From assembly GCA_004431415.1 (NCBI GenBank), contig QPMI01000602.1, positions 205,804-269,803 on the forward strand: DNA of 64,000 nucleotides. Direction: 5' to 3'. Below the pieces are notes generated by a model. The model was not told the DNA's origin. It saw only the letters and a program-made list of their open reading frames with translations, and did not search any database. Made by a program: the position numbers and the translations under genes. The DNA is from Cyanophora paradoxa (lineage: Eukaryota > Glaucocystophyceae > Cyanophorales > Cyanophoraceae). Of the stretch, positions 11,265 through 22,526 are shown piece after piece (position 1 is the first letter of the stretch; the number at the start of each line of letters is the position of its first letter).

Positions 11265-12395
11265 TCATGCCGCTTCGTTCTCCTCAATCTTGGGGGCCAA
11301 GAAATACTGAATGTGGCCCAGATTCTCAATCTTGTACTCGATGCAAACTGGAACGTCGGGGGAGAGCTTGATGTACACAGAGCTCGAAAGGCTTGTTGCC
11401 TGACAAAAACAATCGAACACAGATAAGAATATTCGGAAGCCAAAGTCGCACCTTGGTGAAGTTGTTCAGGTACTTGAGGGCGAAAGAAAGCGTCACGGGC
11501 TCTTGCAGGTCAATCGACACTTGCTCCTCCGGCTTCTTGTCCGAAGCCGACGACTGTACTCATGTAAGGTACTGAACTGCACTTGCAACACGACCACTGC
11601 ACCTGGCGGAGCACGACTTGGCCAGTGCCGACGTCGCCCGAAACCGAGAATTTGATGCCATCCTTCGTCACCGCTTCGCAGAAGGACTCAGCATGCGCGT
11701 CGATCCCTGAATTGCAGGTACGTACCCATGGTGACTGCATCGCCAAAGGAGGAGAGGTCCTTGCACACTCGCTGGAACTCAGACGCGGGCATCTTCACGG
11801 TCGCGGCGTACTGCGTCTCTGGAATCCCAAGGTGCTGCGCGGCACAGATTCGGCGATTGATCGTCCAGACGTGAGCGCGCAGCCCACCTCGACGTCGATG
11901 TCCATCAGCTTCATCTCGAACTCCGAAATCTTGTCTGTCTCGCTGTTCTCGAACACCAGACAAATCGTGTCCGTATCATCCTCGGCTTTCAGAGTGAGCT
12001 TGTCGTCGTTGCCAGCGCACTTGATGATCGAGGACAGGTTCTTGAGGTTCATGCCAAACGAGCGCCCGCGGTCGCAGCGGAAGTGGTCGAATCCCTACCG
12101 GCGAACGCGTTTGAGCGGCATGCGCTTTACGCGCGGTCCTCGGCTAACTGCGGGCACCTCGGCCTTGAGCAGCAGAGAGACGAGCGAAACGTGGCTGCTG
12201 TCCATCGCCTGCAGCGAGATGCCTGTGCTCGCGGCATCGAACGACCCATCGGTGATGAGCTCCTTGATGGCGTCAAGGATCTGCGTGGGACGGGCGCGTG
12301 CCGGGCGTCGGTCTCGCGGCGTGCCGTCAGCGCGCGTCGGGAGGTAGGCGTACCTTCTTGAAAATCGCTGCCTGGCTGAGGTGCGCCTCAAACAT
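11265..12395 (-). CDS. PCNA: Proliferating cell nuclear antigen, multi-exon
   Basis: The first exon begins [14 protein letters not shown] (ATG at 12393-12395). Later exons give [91 protein letters not shown] and a C terminus ending [12 protein letters not shown] plus a short ENEAA tail. These are hallmark PCNA blocks, including the C-terminal LAPKIEE. PCNA is the trimeric sliding clamp for replicative polymerases and repair in the nucleus. Introns have GT-AG ends, for example 12353-12281. The stop is TGA at 11265-11267. It is divergent from CRIPT, with about 225 bp between the starts that should hold both promoters. Confidence 0.93.
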
Positions 12396-12619
12396 CTTGG
12401 TAACACGCTGAGTTGGAGCTGCTGATGGTAGTTCGAATTTGAACTGTGGCGCGAACTGGGGGTACGTGAGATAAAGGCATTTACGTACCCCGACGAGAGC
12501 CCATCTGCGCCCAGAAGAGACCAGAAAGAGGCTGAGAAAACACATCCACCCAGGCGTAGCCGCCGCAGAGTATCTCCGTGTCTCGCAGGACACCCAGCCT
12601 CCGCCGATCAACGCGCGGG

Positions 12620-13062
12620 ATGGTGTGCGACAAGTGCCAGAAGAACCTAACGAAGGTGGTTACGCCGGAAGTGTGGAGTGCGTGTAGCCTCCTCGCCGCC
12701 ACGAGTCCACTTGAACTCAATCGCTCCCCTTCCGCAGAGGCCGGCGCGGGCAAGGCGCCGGCGCCCGGAAAGACGAATGCCGTGCGCCGTCCCCTACTCG
12801 CGCGCTCGCGGGGCTCTTGTGAGCTGTGCGCCTCTGCAGGCCCTCACGAAGCGCTACATGCCCTACGGAACGCAGCGCTGCACTGTCTGCAGAAGTCAGC
12901 TTCATCAACCAGGTGCGAACTGAGGTCCGCTTCAGCTTTCAGGCGCGCCTCAGCCACCCGGCAGGAAAGTACTGCAACGGATGCGCTTACAAGAAGGGCG
13001 TGTGCTCCATGTGCGGCGTGAAGGTCCTAGACGTGAGTTACTACAAGCAGTCGACGCGATAG
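12620..13062 (+). CDS. CRIPT: CRIPT-like cysteine-rich protein, multi-exon
   Basis: The spliced product begins MVCDKCQKNLTKVVTPEVW and, after exons giving ALTKRYMPYG and CTVCRSQLHQPG, ends with YCNGCAYKKGVCSMCGVKVL and YYKQSTR. The CxxC pairs and the CAYKKG-C-MCG core are diagnostic for CRIPT, a small zinc-binding protein that acts in the minor spliceosome and was first described as a PDZ-domain ligand. The start at 12620 and the TAG at 13060-13062 give a product near the usual length of about 100 residues. Three short introns are inferred. Confidence 0.9.
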
Positions 13063-13418
13063 CTCCGGGAGCATCCAGCCACACTTCCTGGGTATCCGGA
13101 CCCTCCTCCTCCAGGGGGAGCCTCCAGGTCGCACCCTCCTTCGGCTTGCATTCCCCTCCTGCCTTCGGCCATTGTACAGTCAGTCGCCCGCCCGCCTTCT
13201 GTCGAAGGCCCACCCCACCCCCCTCAGCAAGGAAACGACTTTCGAATCCACAATTCGATTTTCTGTACTCTACACTCGAAAGGGATGTAAGCTGCTGCTG
13301 GCATTCACCGGAGGCATCGCAGCATGGGTCGGAGGGGGGGGCGCAGGGTCATTCTGAGAGAGGAAAGGGGCTGGGGCGGGCGTGGGGGTGGGCTGTAGGG
13401 AAGCGCGGCCGCGGCCGC
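13063..13418. other. Intergenic, convergent 3' flanks of CRIPT and the ARM kinase
   Basis: No gene seen. GC-rich sequence with a G-rich stretch near 13330-13395. Confidence 0.6.
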
Positions 13419-16400
13419 TTATGTCTTGAACTTGGCAAGGCGCTTGACGATTTCGTCGAAGGTTGGCCGGGCCGCCGGGTTGGTCGCCCAGCAGTCCTTG
13501 ATCAAATCGCGGTACGCCGGATCGCAGTTGCTCGGGATCTTGGGCCGCAGGCCCTGGTACGCTGCACGCCCGAGCGGTGAGGCGGGCGGCGGGGCGGGCG
13601 GCGGGCGGGCCGCACCGATCTTCATGGCGGCGGTCATGGGGTGCATGTCGCCGTAGGGCTCCTTGTGTGTGATGAGCTCCCAGAGGACGATGCCTGCGGC
13701 GCGCGTCACGGGCGACCCCCGACGGCCCCGCGCCCCCGGCGCCCCCGCGCACCGTACGAGTAGATGTCGGCCTTCTCGTTGTAGCGCTCGCCCTTGAGCA
13801 CCTGCAGGCCAGGTCAAGTCCGGGCGGGGGGCGGGGCAGGGGGCGGGGCGGGGCGGGGCGGCGCGCCTCGGGGGCCATGTACTTGGGGGTGCCGCACTGC
13901 GTCATGGTGGTGGAGTGGGACTTGACGCGCGCGAGGCCGAAGTCGGCGATCTTGATGGTGAGGTCCTCCGTCGCCAGCAGGTTCTCCGACTTGAGGTCAC
14001 GGTGCACGACGGCGGGGTTCTGCGAGTGCAGGTAGGCCATCCCCTGCGCGATGTCCGCCGCCATCTTGATCAGGTTCTTCCACTCGATAGACTTGCCCAT
14101 CTGCTGGAGGACGGTGCGGAGGGAGCCCTTGGAGACGAACTCGGTGACGATGCAGAGGTTCGGGGGCGTGAGGCAGGCCCCCACGAAGCGGACGACGTTG
14201 ATGTGCGAGAGCTTGCTCTGCATCTCGACCTCGTTCCGGAAGTCCAGCATGTCCTCCTTCGTCATGTGCTGCGAGAGCAGCTTCTTGATGGCCACCTCCT
14301 CGCCCTTGTACGTCCCCCGGAAGACCTCGCCGAAGCCGCCCACGCCGACCCGCTTCTCCAGCACCAGCTCGTTGAAGTCCACCGTCCACGGCCCCAGGTT
14401 CGGGATCGAGATGGGGTCCATGGGCGCCTGCGTCGCCTCCGCCCCCTGCAGGTTCTGCAGCGCCCGCCCCGCCTCGCACTGCACCATCACGTTCCCGCAG
14501 CGGTTCAGCTCCTTCAGGAGGTCGAGCCCCACGTGCTGCACCACCATCTCCTTGTTTTGCGCTGCGCCCCCGCCCCCGCCCCCGCCCCCCGTCGGTCCCG
14601 GCACGCGGCGATGGCGACGCCGGGGCGTGGGAGGGGTCGGGCGCACGCTTCTGGGCGAGGTTGGCGATGGCCCAGGTGGCGCAGAGCTTCACCTCGTCGT
14701 CCGCGACGCTCGCGAGCGCCTTGAGCGCCTGCAGCACCTCCTGCCGGCACATCTTCACGTTGTTCGCGTCTGCCGGGAGGGCGCCGCCCCGTGCGCATCA
14801 GCGGGGGCCGGTGGCCGGCGTGGAGCGGGGCACTGGCGCACCGTCGTTGGCGCATTGGCCGAGGATGGAGGCGACGTATCGCTGGATCTCCGCGCTCTTC
14901 GTGTTCAGCACGAGCTGCGAGAGCGGCAGCAGGCCCCCCTTCTCGATGATCTTCGGCTTGTTCTTGTCTGCAGGCACGGGTGGGTGAGCGACCGGGGCCG
15001 GCGGCAGGGCGGCGAAGAGGGCGGCGGGCGGCGGACCATGGGCGGCGAGGAGGGAGAGGGCGCGGCAGGCGTGGGCGTGGGTCTCGGGGACGCGGCTCTT
15101 CACGAGGTTGATGAGCGCCTCGATGCCGTTCTCGTCCACGATCACCGCGTGGTTCTCCTCTGCGCGGGCCCGCGTGAGGCGCCCCGCCGCAGTGGCACGG
15201 GCCGGGCCGAGCCGGGGAGGCGGACCGCTGGACGCCAGGTTGGCGAGCGCGGCGGCGGCGGGCCCGAGGGCCTGCGGCTCGCCGCTGCCGATGAGGGCGA
15301 TGAGGACCTTCAGGCCGCCCTCCTTGATGATCTTCGCCTGATCGGGCGCTGCCGGCCGGGACCCCTCGGCGGCCTGGAGAGGGGGGAGAGAAGCGAGGGC
15401 GCGTACCCCCCGAGGCCGTAAGGTTCGCTAGTGCGACGGCCGCCAGGTACCGGATGTCGCGGTTGCCGTTGGCTCCCAGCGTGATCAGCGGGCTCAGGCC
15501 GCCGCCGTCGACGATCTTGCCCTGGTTCTCGGCTGCGGGGCGCGCGAGGAGTCAGCGCCGGGGCGCGAGCTGCGGGGCGCGGGGCGCAGCGAGGGGCGCA
15601 CGATTGGTCGAGACGCGGGCGAGGGCGAGAGCGGCACACAGCTGCGCCTCCGCATCGTCGCTCTTGGCAAAGTTAATGAGCGCCGCGAGCCCGCCGTTCT
15701 CCACGAGCTTGGTCTTGCACTCCTCTGGGCCGGGGGTGAGCGGCGCCTAGAGGGGTCCCGCGCAGCGCGCGGTGCTCACCGTACGCCGCAAGGTTGGCGA
15801 TGTTAACTGCACCGCAGTGGCGGACCTGGGGGTCTTCCGAGCTCGCGAGGAAGATCGCAAGTGTGGGCATGTCGCTCGCGAGTGCTGCCGCCTTGTTCTG
15901 GTCTGCTCAAGGGAGCACGTCAGCGCGCGGGAGCGGCGGGCTGGCCGGCATCTATCGAAGACATGCCGTTCGAGACACAAGCAGTGATGGCCCGAGCGGC
16001 CTGCTTCTTGACCTCCAGGTTCGACGACCGCGCAAGAGTGCACAGCACCGGCAGGCCGCCCTCCTCTACGATCTTGACCTGGCTAGCTTTGCCTACAAGC
16101 GAAGAATGCGTAAGAGAGGAAAGAAAGCGAGAGCGGAGATCTCCAGCGCACTGTTTGCAGAGAGAACGGAGAGGGTGCTGGCGGAGCCAAGCTGCAAATC
16201 GGGGTTGTCCGACTTCGCGATAGCGATGATTCGAGAGAGACCGCCGTGATTCACAATCTCGGCATTGTGCTCGGCTGTGGGTCGCTCATGTCAAGAAGGC
16301 ACTTTGGCCGTTCGCGGAGGGGGGGAGCGTGCGCACGTTTTTGCGCGAGCATCATAAGAGCAGCTAAACCCGCGCGCTGAACCTGGACGTCGGTGGTCGC

Positions 16401-16892
16401 CAGCAAGGCAAGCATCGCCTTCAGCCCTCCGTCCTTCACTAGGATGGCCTGATTCTCGGCTGCATAGCTTGTCAAGCGCGAACAAACACACGTGCTCCGT
16501 ACATGACAATGAACGAACCATTTGTGGCCAGCTGCGCGAAGCAAGCTGCAGTGCTTCGCTGAACCTCAACGTCTGCAGACCCGGCAAGGGCGACCAAAGT
16601 AGGGAGCCCGCCCTCCTTTAGAATCTTCACCCTTGTCGCATCTACGACAACTTCGAACACTTGCGAAAGATGATGGGGCGCGATGGCCACGCACCGTTCA
16701 TGGAGCTGAGCTGCAGCAATGCGCGGGCAGACTGCCGCTGCGCATCGGGCGATGAACTCGCCGCTGCCTGAAAGATCTGCTTCAAATCGATTTCACCCGC
16801 TGCGCCGTTCGTTCCGGGCGAGTGAGCAGAAGGAAAGGAGCCAGCACAGCAGCCCGGCAGGCCCAGGAGGACGCACGTTGGGCGGCCGCCAT
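13419..16892 (-). CDS. Armadillo-repeat TKL-type protein kinase, multi-exon
   Basis: The start is a good Kozak context (ACCATGG) at 16892, giving MAAAQ and then a spliced EIDLKQIFQAAASSS. Many short exons encode ARM repeats with the pattern V/K-x-G-G-L-x-x-L-...-V-Q-R-x-A-A-x-x-L-x-x-L-A (for example near 16600, 16400, 16050, 15700, 15450, 15300, 15100, 14900 and 14700). The 3' part is a kinase: GVGGFGEVFRG (P-loop), VAIKKL (ATP-binding Lys), HRDLKSENLL (catalytic loop), IADFGLARV (DFG), APEA, and IVLWELITHKEPYG. It ends TFDEIVKRLAKFK at the TAA at 13419-13421. The DLKSEN catalytic loop and overall shape fit TKL kinases, as in ARM-kinase fusions of protists. The substrate is unknown. Several introns are unusually GC-rich. 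Confidence 0.85.
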
Positions 16893-17154
16893 GGTTCTTA
16901 TACTGTCTACGACACACTCCGCGCTGCTACCTTCCCCTGCTAGCGAGGTTTTGAGTGGGGGCGAGGTCAAGGAGCGATGGCGTGTAGACTTACGCGGTTC
17001 AAGTCGTCAGTAGCTTGTACAGCGCAGTAATGCGCCTCGGGCTGCGATCGCCTCGTGCTGTAATCGCTGACGGGGCAGGCAATAACCCTGTACCCAGATC
17101 AAGAGCTGGCTGCTGTCAGAGCTGAAACTCGAGTTGCCGCCTCCCGCACACGCG
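16893..17154. promoter_or_regulatory. Shared divergent promoter region, kinase/bestrophin
   Basis: The kinase and bestrophin genes start head to head about 260 bp apart, so both promoters must lie here. No clear TATA box was seen. Confidence 0.4.
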
Positions 17155-20100
17155 ATGGACAAGCTACGAGCGCAGAAAGTTCTGCGCTGGACAAGGGAGG
17201 GTAAGATATCACATTACGAGTGCGCCGCCGCCGCCTGCGTCGCGCTCCGCACTCGAGCTCACGCCGGCGCCAGCTACGACACTTTGCTAACCTACGGATT
17301 CCTCGCCTCGGGGCGCGGATCGGCGCTGAAGAAATCGCAAGTGCGTTTTTTAGGATTCCGAGTTCATTGCTGCGGCGCCGCGGCGCAGCAGACGAATGCT
17401 AACCTTAATGGAGCACTTTGCTGAGCTTAATGCGATGGCTGTTAATGCGCTGGTTGCAGCTCGCGCTCTCGGCCCCGCGTTTTCCTAAATGCGCTGGGTG
17501 CAATTCGGCCTCCAGGCACTGTCCATCCTCGTCGTATGCGGGCTTGCTACGATCTGCGCGTACTGGACCTGCCGAGATGCAACTGCAAACCCCGACCACT
17601 TCGACCCGTGGAAGGTGCGATTACACCATGCCAGCCGTCTGTGCTCGACTCTCCTAGGCAGATGCGAACTTGGAAAAACGTCTGTTTCGCCGTCATCGAC
17701 AAAGACTCGGCTCTCACGATCTCGCGAGTCTTCCCCGCCCGCAGTTTAATTTTTGGCGTCGCTCATCTACCGTAGCGCGCTCGTCTCTTTCCTGCTCGGG
17801 TTGTTCGTGTCCCTCACCTTCGGGCGTTGGTGGACTATGCGCTCCAACGTGCGCCCCCCCCCCGCCCCGCGCCTCAGCCCGAAGCGACCGGCGGGCGCCG
17901 GCAGATCGGGGTCGTCTCGGGGCGCGTGGTGAACATCTCCATGCTGGCGCGCTCGTCGCTGCGCTCGGACGACCCCCGCGGCCTCCACGCCCGCGCGGAC
18001 CTCGTCCGCCTCGCGAACGCCGTGCGCCCCGCCCCCGTCGACCGCTCTCGGCTCGAGCCTCCTCCGACGCCCTGCCCCCCCCTCAGATGCTCAGGTGCGC
18101 TTCCTGCTTCCGCCTCCCTCCGCCACCTCTTGAGGGGATAGGGCGCGCCCCCCCGCGACCCCGACAGCCTCGTCTGCACCCAGGCGGCTCAGGACGACCG
18201 TTCGCCCGCCCTGCGCCCCCCTCGTGCCTCGTCTGCCCTCTCGCACGCAGGGTGCGAGGGCCTGGTGCGGAGCGGGGTCCTGCGGCGCGACGAGTGGGAG
18301 TTCCTCGAGCCGCTCCCCAGCCGATACAGTGCGCGCGCGGCGGCCTCCTCGCTCCTGCAACCGCGCCCCGCCCCGCCCCGCCTCACCTTCGAATTCTCGT
18401 CAGTCATGGTCGCCGCCTGGCTGATCGACGTGACCCAGGCGAGTCGGGCGCTGGCCCCTGTCCCTCGGCGCCACGGCTGCGGCTGATGCGCCCCGCGCAG
18501 GCGGCGGCAGAGGCGAAGCTCTTCCGGCCAGACGCCGGCCCCGGGACCATCATCGGTGCGTGCGCGCCTGCGCTCCCGCCGACCCTCGGCCCTCCCGCCC
18601 CGGCCCCCAGCGGGGGGGCGGCAGACAATGTGCTGGCGGCGCGGGGGGCGGTACATTTTTAAATGAACTTGCAATTCGCAAAGTACCAATATGTGCAGGC
18701 CGCCGACGTCTTTATGCACCTCTCAACTCAGATCCCGTCCGCGCGCCCCGCAGGCGCCGCGCACCTGCCCACCTCCCCCCCTTCCGCCCTCGCAGGTTCC
18801 CCTACGTGCAGATGCTGGTCCTGCTCTCCCGCGTGCGCGCCGCGCCGCCCCGCCCGGGCCCCCGCCGCTAGTTATACCTGCTGATCTTTTTAAATATGTT
18901 TTATTCATTTCTTAACTACTTTCAATACTACGTGGCTCTTTATTTTTGATAGTCTTCCAGATCCACCTGCTCTTCGTCTTCGGCTTCTCGTACAGCCTCA
19001 TCTCCGCCGGAATCGCCGCCCAGTTGCCCCCGCCGCGGCCCTCCCCCCTTTCTCCCCCCCTCTCACGCCCCGCAGGTCCGCCTTCAAGATAGCCTTCGGT
19101 TACGGTGCCCCTCCCACGCCCCACCGGTGCCTTGTACCCCCGGCGGAATCTCACTCCCCCTCAGTCGTCCTTGTCGCAAATATGCTCCTCTATAACGGTA
19201 AGTCGCGCCCCCGTGAAGGGCTCTCGCCGGGCCTGCAACCCCCGCAGGCCTGCTCCAGATCCACGGCGAGCTCTCTAACCCCTTTGGCGCGCTGTACCCC
19301 CCTCCCGCCCTCCCTTGCCCCGCGAGCTCTGGCAGCGCAAGTGCGAGGCACGTGCTCGCAGGGCGCGGGGCGACGGCGTTCCCCTCGCAGCAGTACCAGG
19401 ACGCCACCGTGCGCCGCAGCTCGCCGCGGCTGGAAGCGCGCCGCGCCACCGGCCCTTACGCCGGCGCAGTCCTGCGTCTCGCGGGCCGCCGCGTACCTGC
19501 TGCCGCCCCCGCCCTCCCTCTCCGCCTGGGGCCGCCCCCTCGAGCCCGGCAAGCTCGAGCTCGCCGGGGCCGACCTCGACGTGCCCCCGCCCCCCGACTC
19601 GGACGCCAGCCTCGGTGCCTCCGACTCCGAGGATGGGTGCGCGGCATCCAACGCCGCCTCAAGCGTGGAGCGCCTGAGAGGGCCGTGCAGGTCCTCGGCG
19701 CTGGCGGTCGGGCCCTCCGGCTCCGCGCCGGCCTCGCCCTCGCTCCCCCGCTCGAGCTCCGCACGTGGCGCGCCGGCTCCCTCCCCGCCCCGCAGCGCGC
19801 CCCGAGCCCGAGGCCGGCGCCCGCCACGCGCGCGTCGCTGCCCGCCGCGCCGGGCACGCCATCGAGGTTCCCCGGCCCGCGCGCGACGACTCGGCCTTCC
19901 CTCGGCTGCCCGCCTTGCATTCCTTATTCTCTCCCTCGCCCGCAGGTGGTCGACGCCCCGCAAAAGGGCGCGCGCCGTCGCGAGGCGAGCGCACCCGCCC
20001 CGCGCCGGCCGCCCGCTCGAGCTCGGCGGGGCGGCAAGCCGCGCGCCCGCCCACCGTGCGTCCTCGCGGGGGGCCCGCCGCGGGCGGGGCCCCTGACGGG

Positions 20101-20220
20101 GCGCATGCACAGGCGGTGGTGGAGGCGGCCCCGCGGGGCTCCCTCGCCCTCGCCGGGCGCCTCTCCGTCGGCGTCGGCTCCGCCCTCTTCACCTCCTTCC
20201 CCGCCCGCGACGCCCTCTGA
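17155..20220 (+). CDS. Bestrophin-family anion channel, multi-exon
   Basis: Exon translations contain LIYRSALVSFLLGLFVSL followed by TFGRWW (the bestrophin second-helix region ending in RWW), GLVRSGVLRRDEWEFLE (matching the family's G-L/M-...-E motif), FPYVQMLVLLSRV (the P-Y-x-Q segment), a membrane helix at about 18960 (HLLFVFGFSYSLISAGI), and LLQIHGELSNPFG (the conserved INPFG region). Bestrophins are pentameric, often calcium-activated chloride or bicarbonate channels; algal members serve thylakoids or plasma membranes. The proposed start is ATG 17155 and the stop is TGA 20218-20220. The exons after 19300 are Pro/Arg-rich and poorly supported. Numerous C-rich introns make the exact model uncertain. 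Confidence 0.7.
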
Positions 20221-20858
20221 CCCCCGCGCCACCGGCCCCCCGCCCCCCCGCCCGCCGGCCCGGCTCGCGGATCGAGGCTTGGCGATTACATCATTCACAC
20301 TGAGTCAAAACAAAGCCGCGGCCGATGGCCGTCACTGTGCTGATGTAGCCTCCCGGGGAGCTCGAGTACTAGTCCTAGTCCGGGGCAGGCTCAGCGGCTC
20401 GGCCCTATATAATTTAATGATTTAGCAGGCCCATGGCCAGTGGCCATGGCCATGGAAGCCTGATTATTTAATTAGTGATCATGATCTGGTTTCTAGAGTT
20501 CAATCATTAAATCATGATCAAGTTCAAGTTTCTGGGCCCTGCAGCTGCGCATGCCCGCTGTAGGGCCTGCCGTAGTACCGTAGTACCCCGGGCTCCCGGA
20601 GTCCGGGATCCGATTATAATTAATATTGGAACTGAGAGATCGGATGATCTTAAACCGCATGATCCGCATCAATACCGGAGCCCTGCCTCGGAGCTCCATG
20701 CCATTTTTTAAGCCTTTTTTTGAAGTTAGGGTAATCGGTAATCGAGCTCACTCAGTGACTGTCAACTTGGCAACAACTACATATTGGACACATATTCACT
20801 GCGGTGCTGGTACACTATGCCTATCACTGAGTCACTTCGCTCACTGCACTGCTGTGCT
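20221..20858. other. Intergenic transition zone, dense in short palindromes
   Basis: No gene seen. From about 20355 to 20700 the sequence is packed with perfect 4-8 base palindromes such as GAGCTC, ACTAGT, TGGCCATGGCCA-like words, TGATCATGATC, GGGCCC, CCCGGG, GGATCC and ATTAAT. Composition shifts from GC-rich host to AT-rich here. Confidence 0.6.
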
Positions 20859-21145
20859 TCACACATAGTAAAATGCGGAGTTTTAACCCTCGGCTTATCT
20901 TAATTGATTTTGTTGATATATCTCGTATATTCTATTTCAATCAATCGATAATCTGTGTATATCTTATCGAATATTCAATTATTTCGATTATTTTGTATTC
21001 TTTTCGATATTTTATCGTAAATCTCTCTTATTTTCCGATTAGTCTTACTGAGTCTATCGATAATCTGTATATATTTCCGAATAATATAACTGAATCTCAA
21101 TTAGATCTTGCCTCTGGTTAAAACTCCGCATTTTACTATGTGTGA
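20859..21145. mobile_element. 287-bp MITE-like element or terminal repeat with 30-bp perfect inverted ends
   Basis: The 30 bases at 20859-20888 (starting TCACACATAGTAAAATGCGG) are the exact reverse complement of 21116-21145. The interior is AT-rich, and ATCGATAATCTGT recurs at about 20945 and 21057. There is no credible coding capacity. It could be a non-autonomous DNA transposon inserted at the left edge of the viral element, or a terminal structure of that element. No clear target-site duplication was seen. Confidence 0.75.
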
Positions 21146-22526
21146 TTGGTCTAAAAGTTAATTGATTTAATCGATATTATATTCATGTACTTTCTCGATT
21201 AAATTTAATTAAATTTAATTCATTTAATCGGAAATATATCGCTAAACTCGATTAAGATCCATAAAAGATTCATTTGTTTAATAAAACAAATCGATCTCTT
21301 ATTGAATTCAATCGTAATTATACATGAAACTTATATGATTTGATCATTGTTTTATTGAGTCTAAGGGGGGACCCTTAGGAATTTAATGAATAATTGGGTG
21401 TCACAGGTGTCACAGGTCCATCCATCGAAAGGGAAAATCACTCTTTATAGGGCTTGAGCTGGGATAAACCTGTGACACCTGTGACACATACCATATTCAG
21501 TAAGGACCTCATATATTGTTAAAATCTCAGTGTTAGTTGGTGTAGTTGATTCAAAAAATGCATTTATACTCTGATTCATTGTTATTTCCTGTGAAATTTG
21601 AGTCAACTCAACCCACTTAGTCAACCCTTGCATTGAATTCGTAACAAAATCCATATACTATTACTACTTTTACGATTAATATGAGTCAACCTTGAGTCCA
21701 CTTAAATATAAATATAATATAATAGGGGGAATGAAGGGGATATGCTACTAAATGCAGTGCTAGATTGATGGGATCATATATGTAATTACGTTTATCAAAG
21801 CAATATAATATAGGTGATTATTCGATATCATAAGTTGATCGAAACGATAAGTATATGGTTATAAATCGCGATTTTTGAGTTATAATCGAATTTAATCGAT
21901 TTAATTTTGAATTTCAAAACTCGCTTTAATCGTAATAACGATCTATACACATTGAGATTCGTATATGTGATTGCAAGTTATTGTTATGTAGGATATATGT
22001 GATTATATTCGACCGTCAGTGCATCGATTTGATAACTTCCTAGTGATCTATATTAAAAACTCACGTTTAATGGATTTTAATCGAATTTAAAATCAAAATT
22101 CAACATCGGTTTCATTGCGATTTGGAGTCACAGGTATCGAAAATCCTCAATGTGATAGTAGCGCTGTGACCGCCTTAAAATGCTCGATTTTATGACGTTT
22201 GCAGCGCATCGATTTGAGCATGTGGTGTTGAGCTATCGTAGCAAACGTGAATATTGAGTTTCTAGACGGGTACAGCATTAATCTAGAAAAAAACGCGTTT
22301 TTTTTTTACTTTTCAAGTTTCACGGCGAACGAAGTAAAGGTTCCCGGTCGGATTGAACCTCAGCATCTTCAAACGGTTATATCTCATCACCAGATCATCA
22401 AAACGCAACGTTCTGCATATCGCTGTGAAGCGCTTGATAAGAGCTACAAGACTATGTGTATATCATATGCATATATGTATATCAGTCATACATATATTTG
22501 GAAAAAACGAGTTTTTGCCTAGCAAA
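21146..22526. other. AT-rich non-coding left arm of the viral element
   Basis: About 1.4 kb without a convincing gene. It holds many TCGATT/AATCGA words, a short inverted repeat CTAAGGG...CCCTTAG at 21361-21378, the perfect stem-loop at 21398-21487, and a T-rich run near 22290. It probably contains the left terminal region and regulatory or replication sequences. The partner terminal repeat is not in the window. Confidence 0.6.
21398..21487. repeat. Perfect 20-bp inverted repeat (stem-loop 1)
   Basis: GTGTCACAGGTGTCACAGGT at 21398-21417 is the exact reverse complement of 21468-21487, with a 50-base loop. Each arm is itself a tandem double of GTCACAGGT. A close relative sits at 30965-31055. 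Confidence 0.9.

Noticed and set aside
14051-15421. 456-codon plus-strand frame across the kinase gene
   Set aside because: It is the antisense of clear kinase and ARM exons; composition is a shadow.
20873-21121. 82-codon frame inside the 287-bp inverted-repeat element
   Set aside because: The frame begins and ends within the inverted termini and is low complexity.
22247-22522. 91-codon frame in the AT-rich left arm
   Set aside because: Low-complexity start (poly-T run), no motif, no promoter motif; more likely non-coding.
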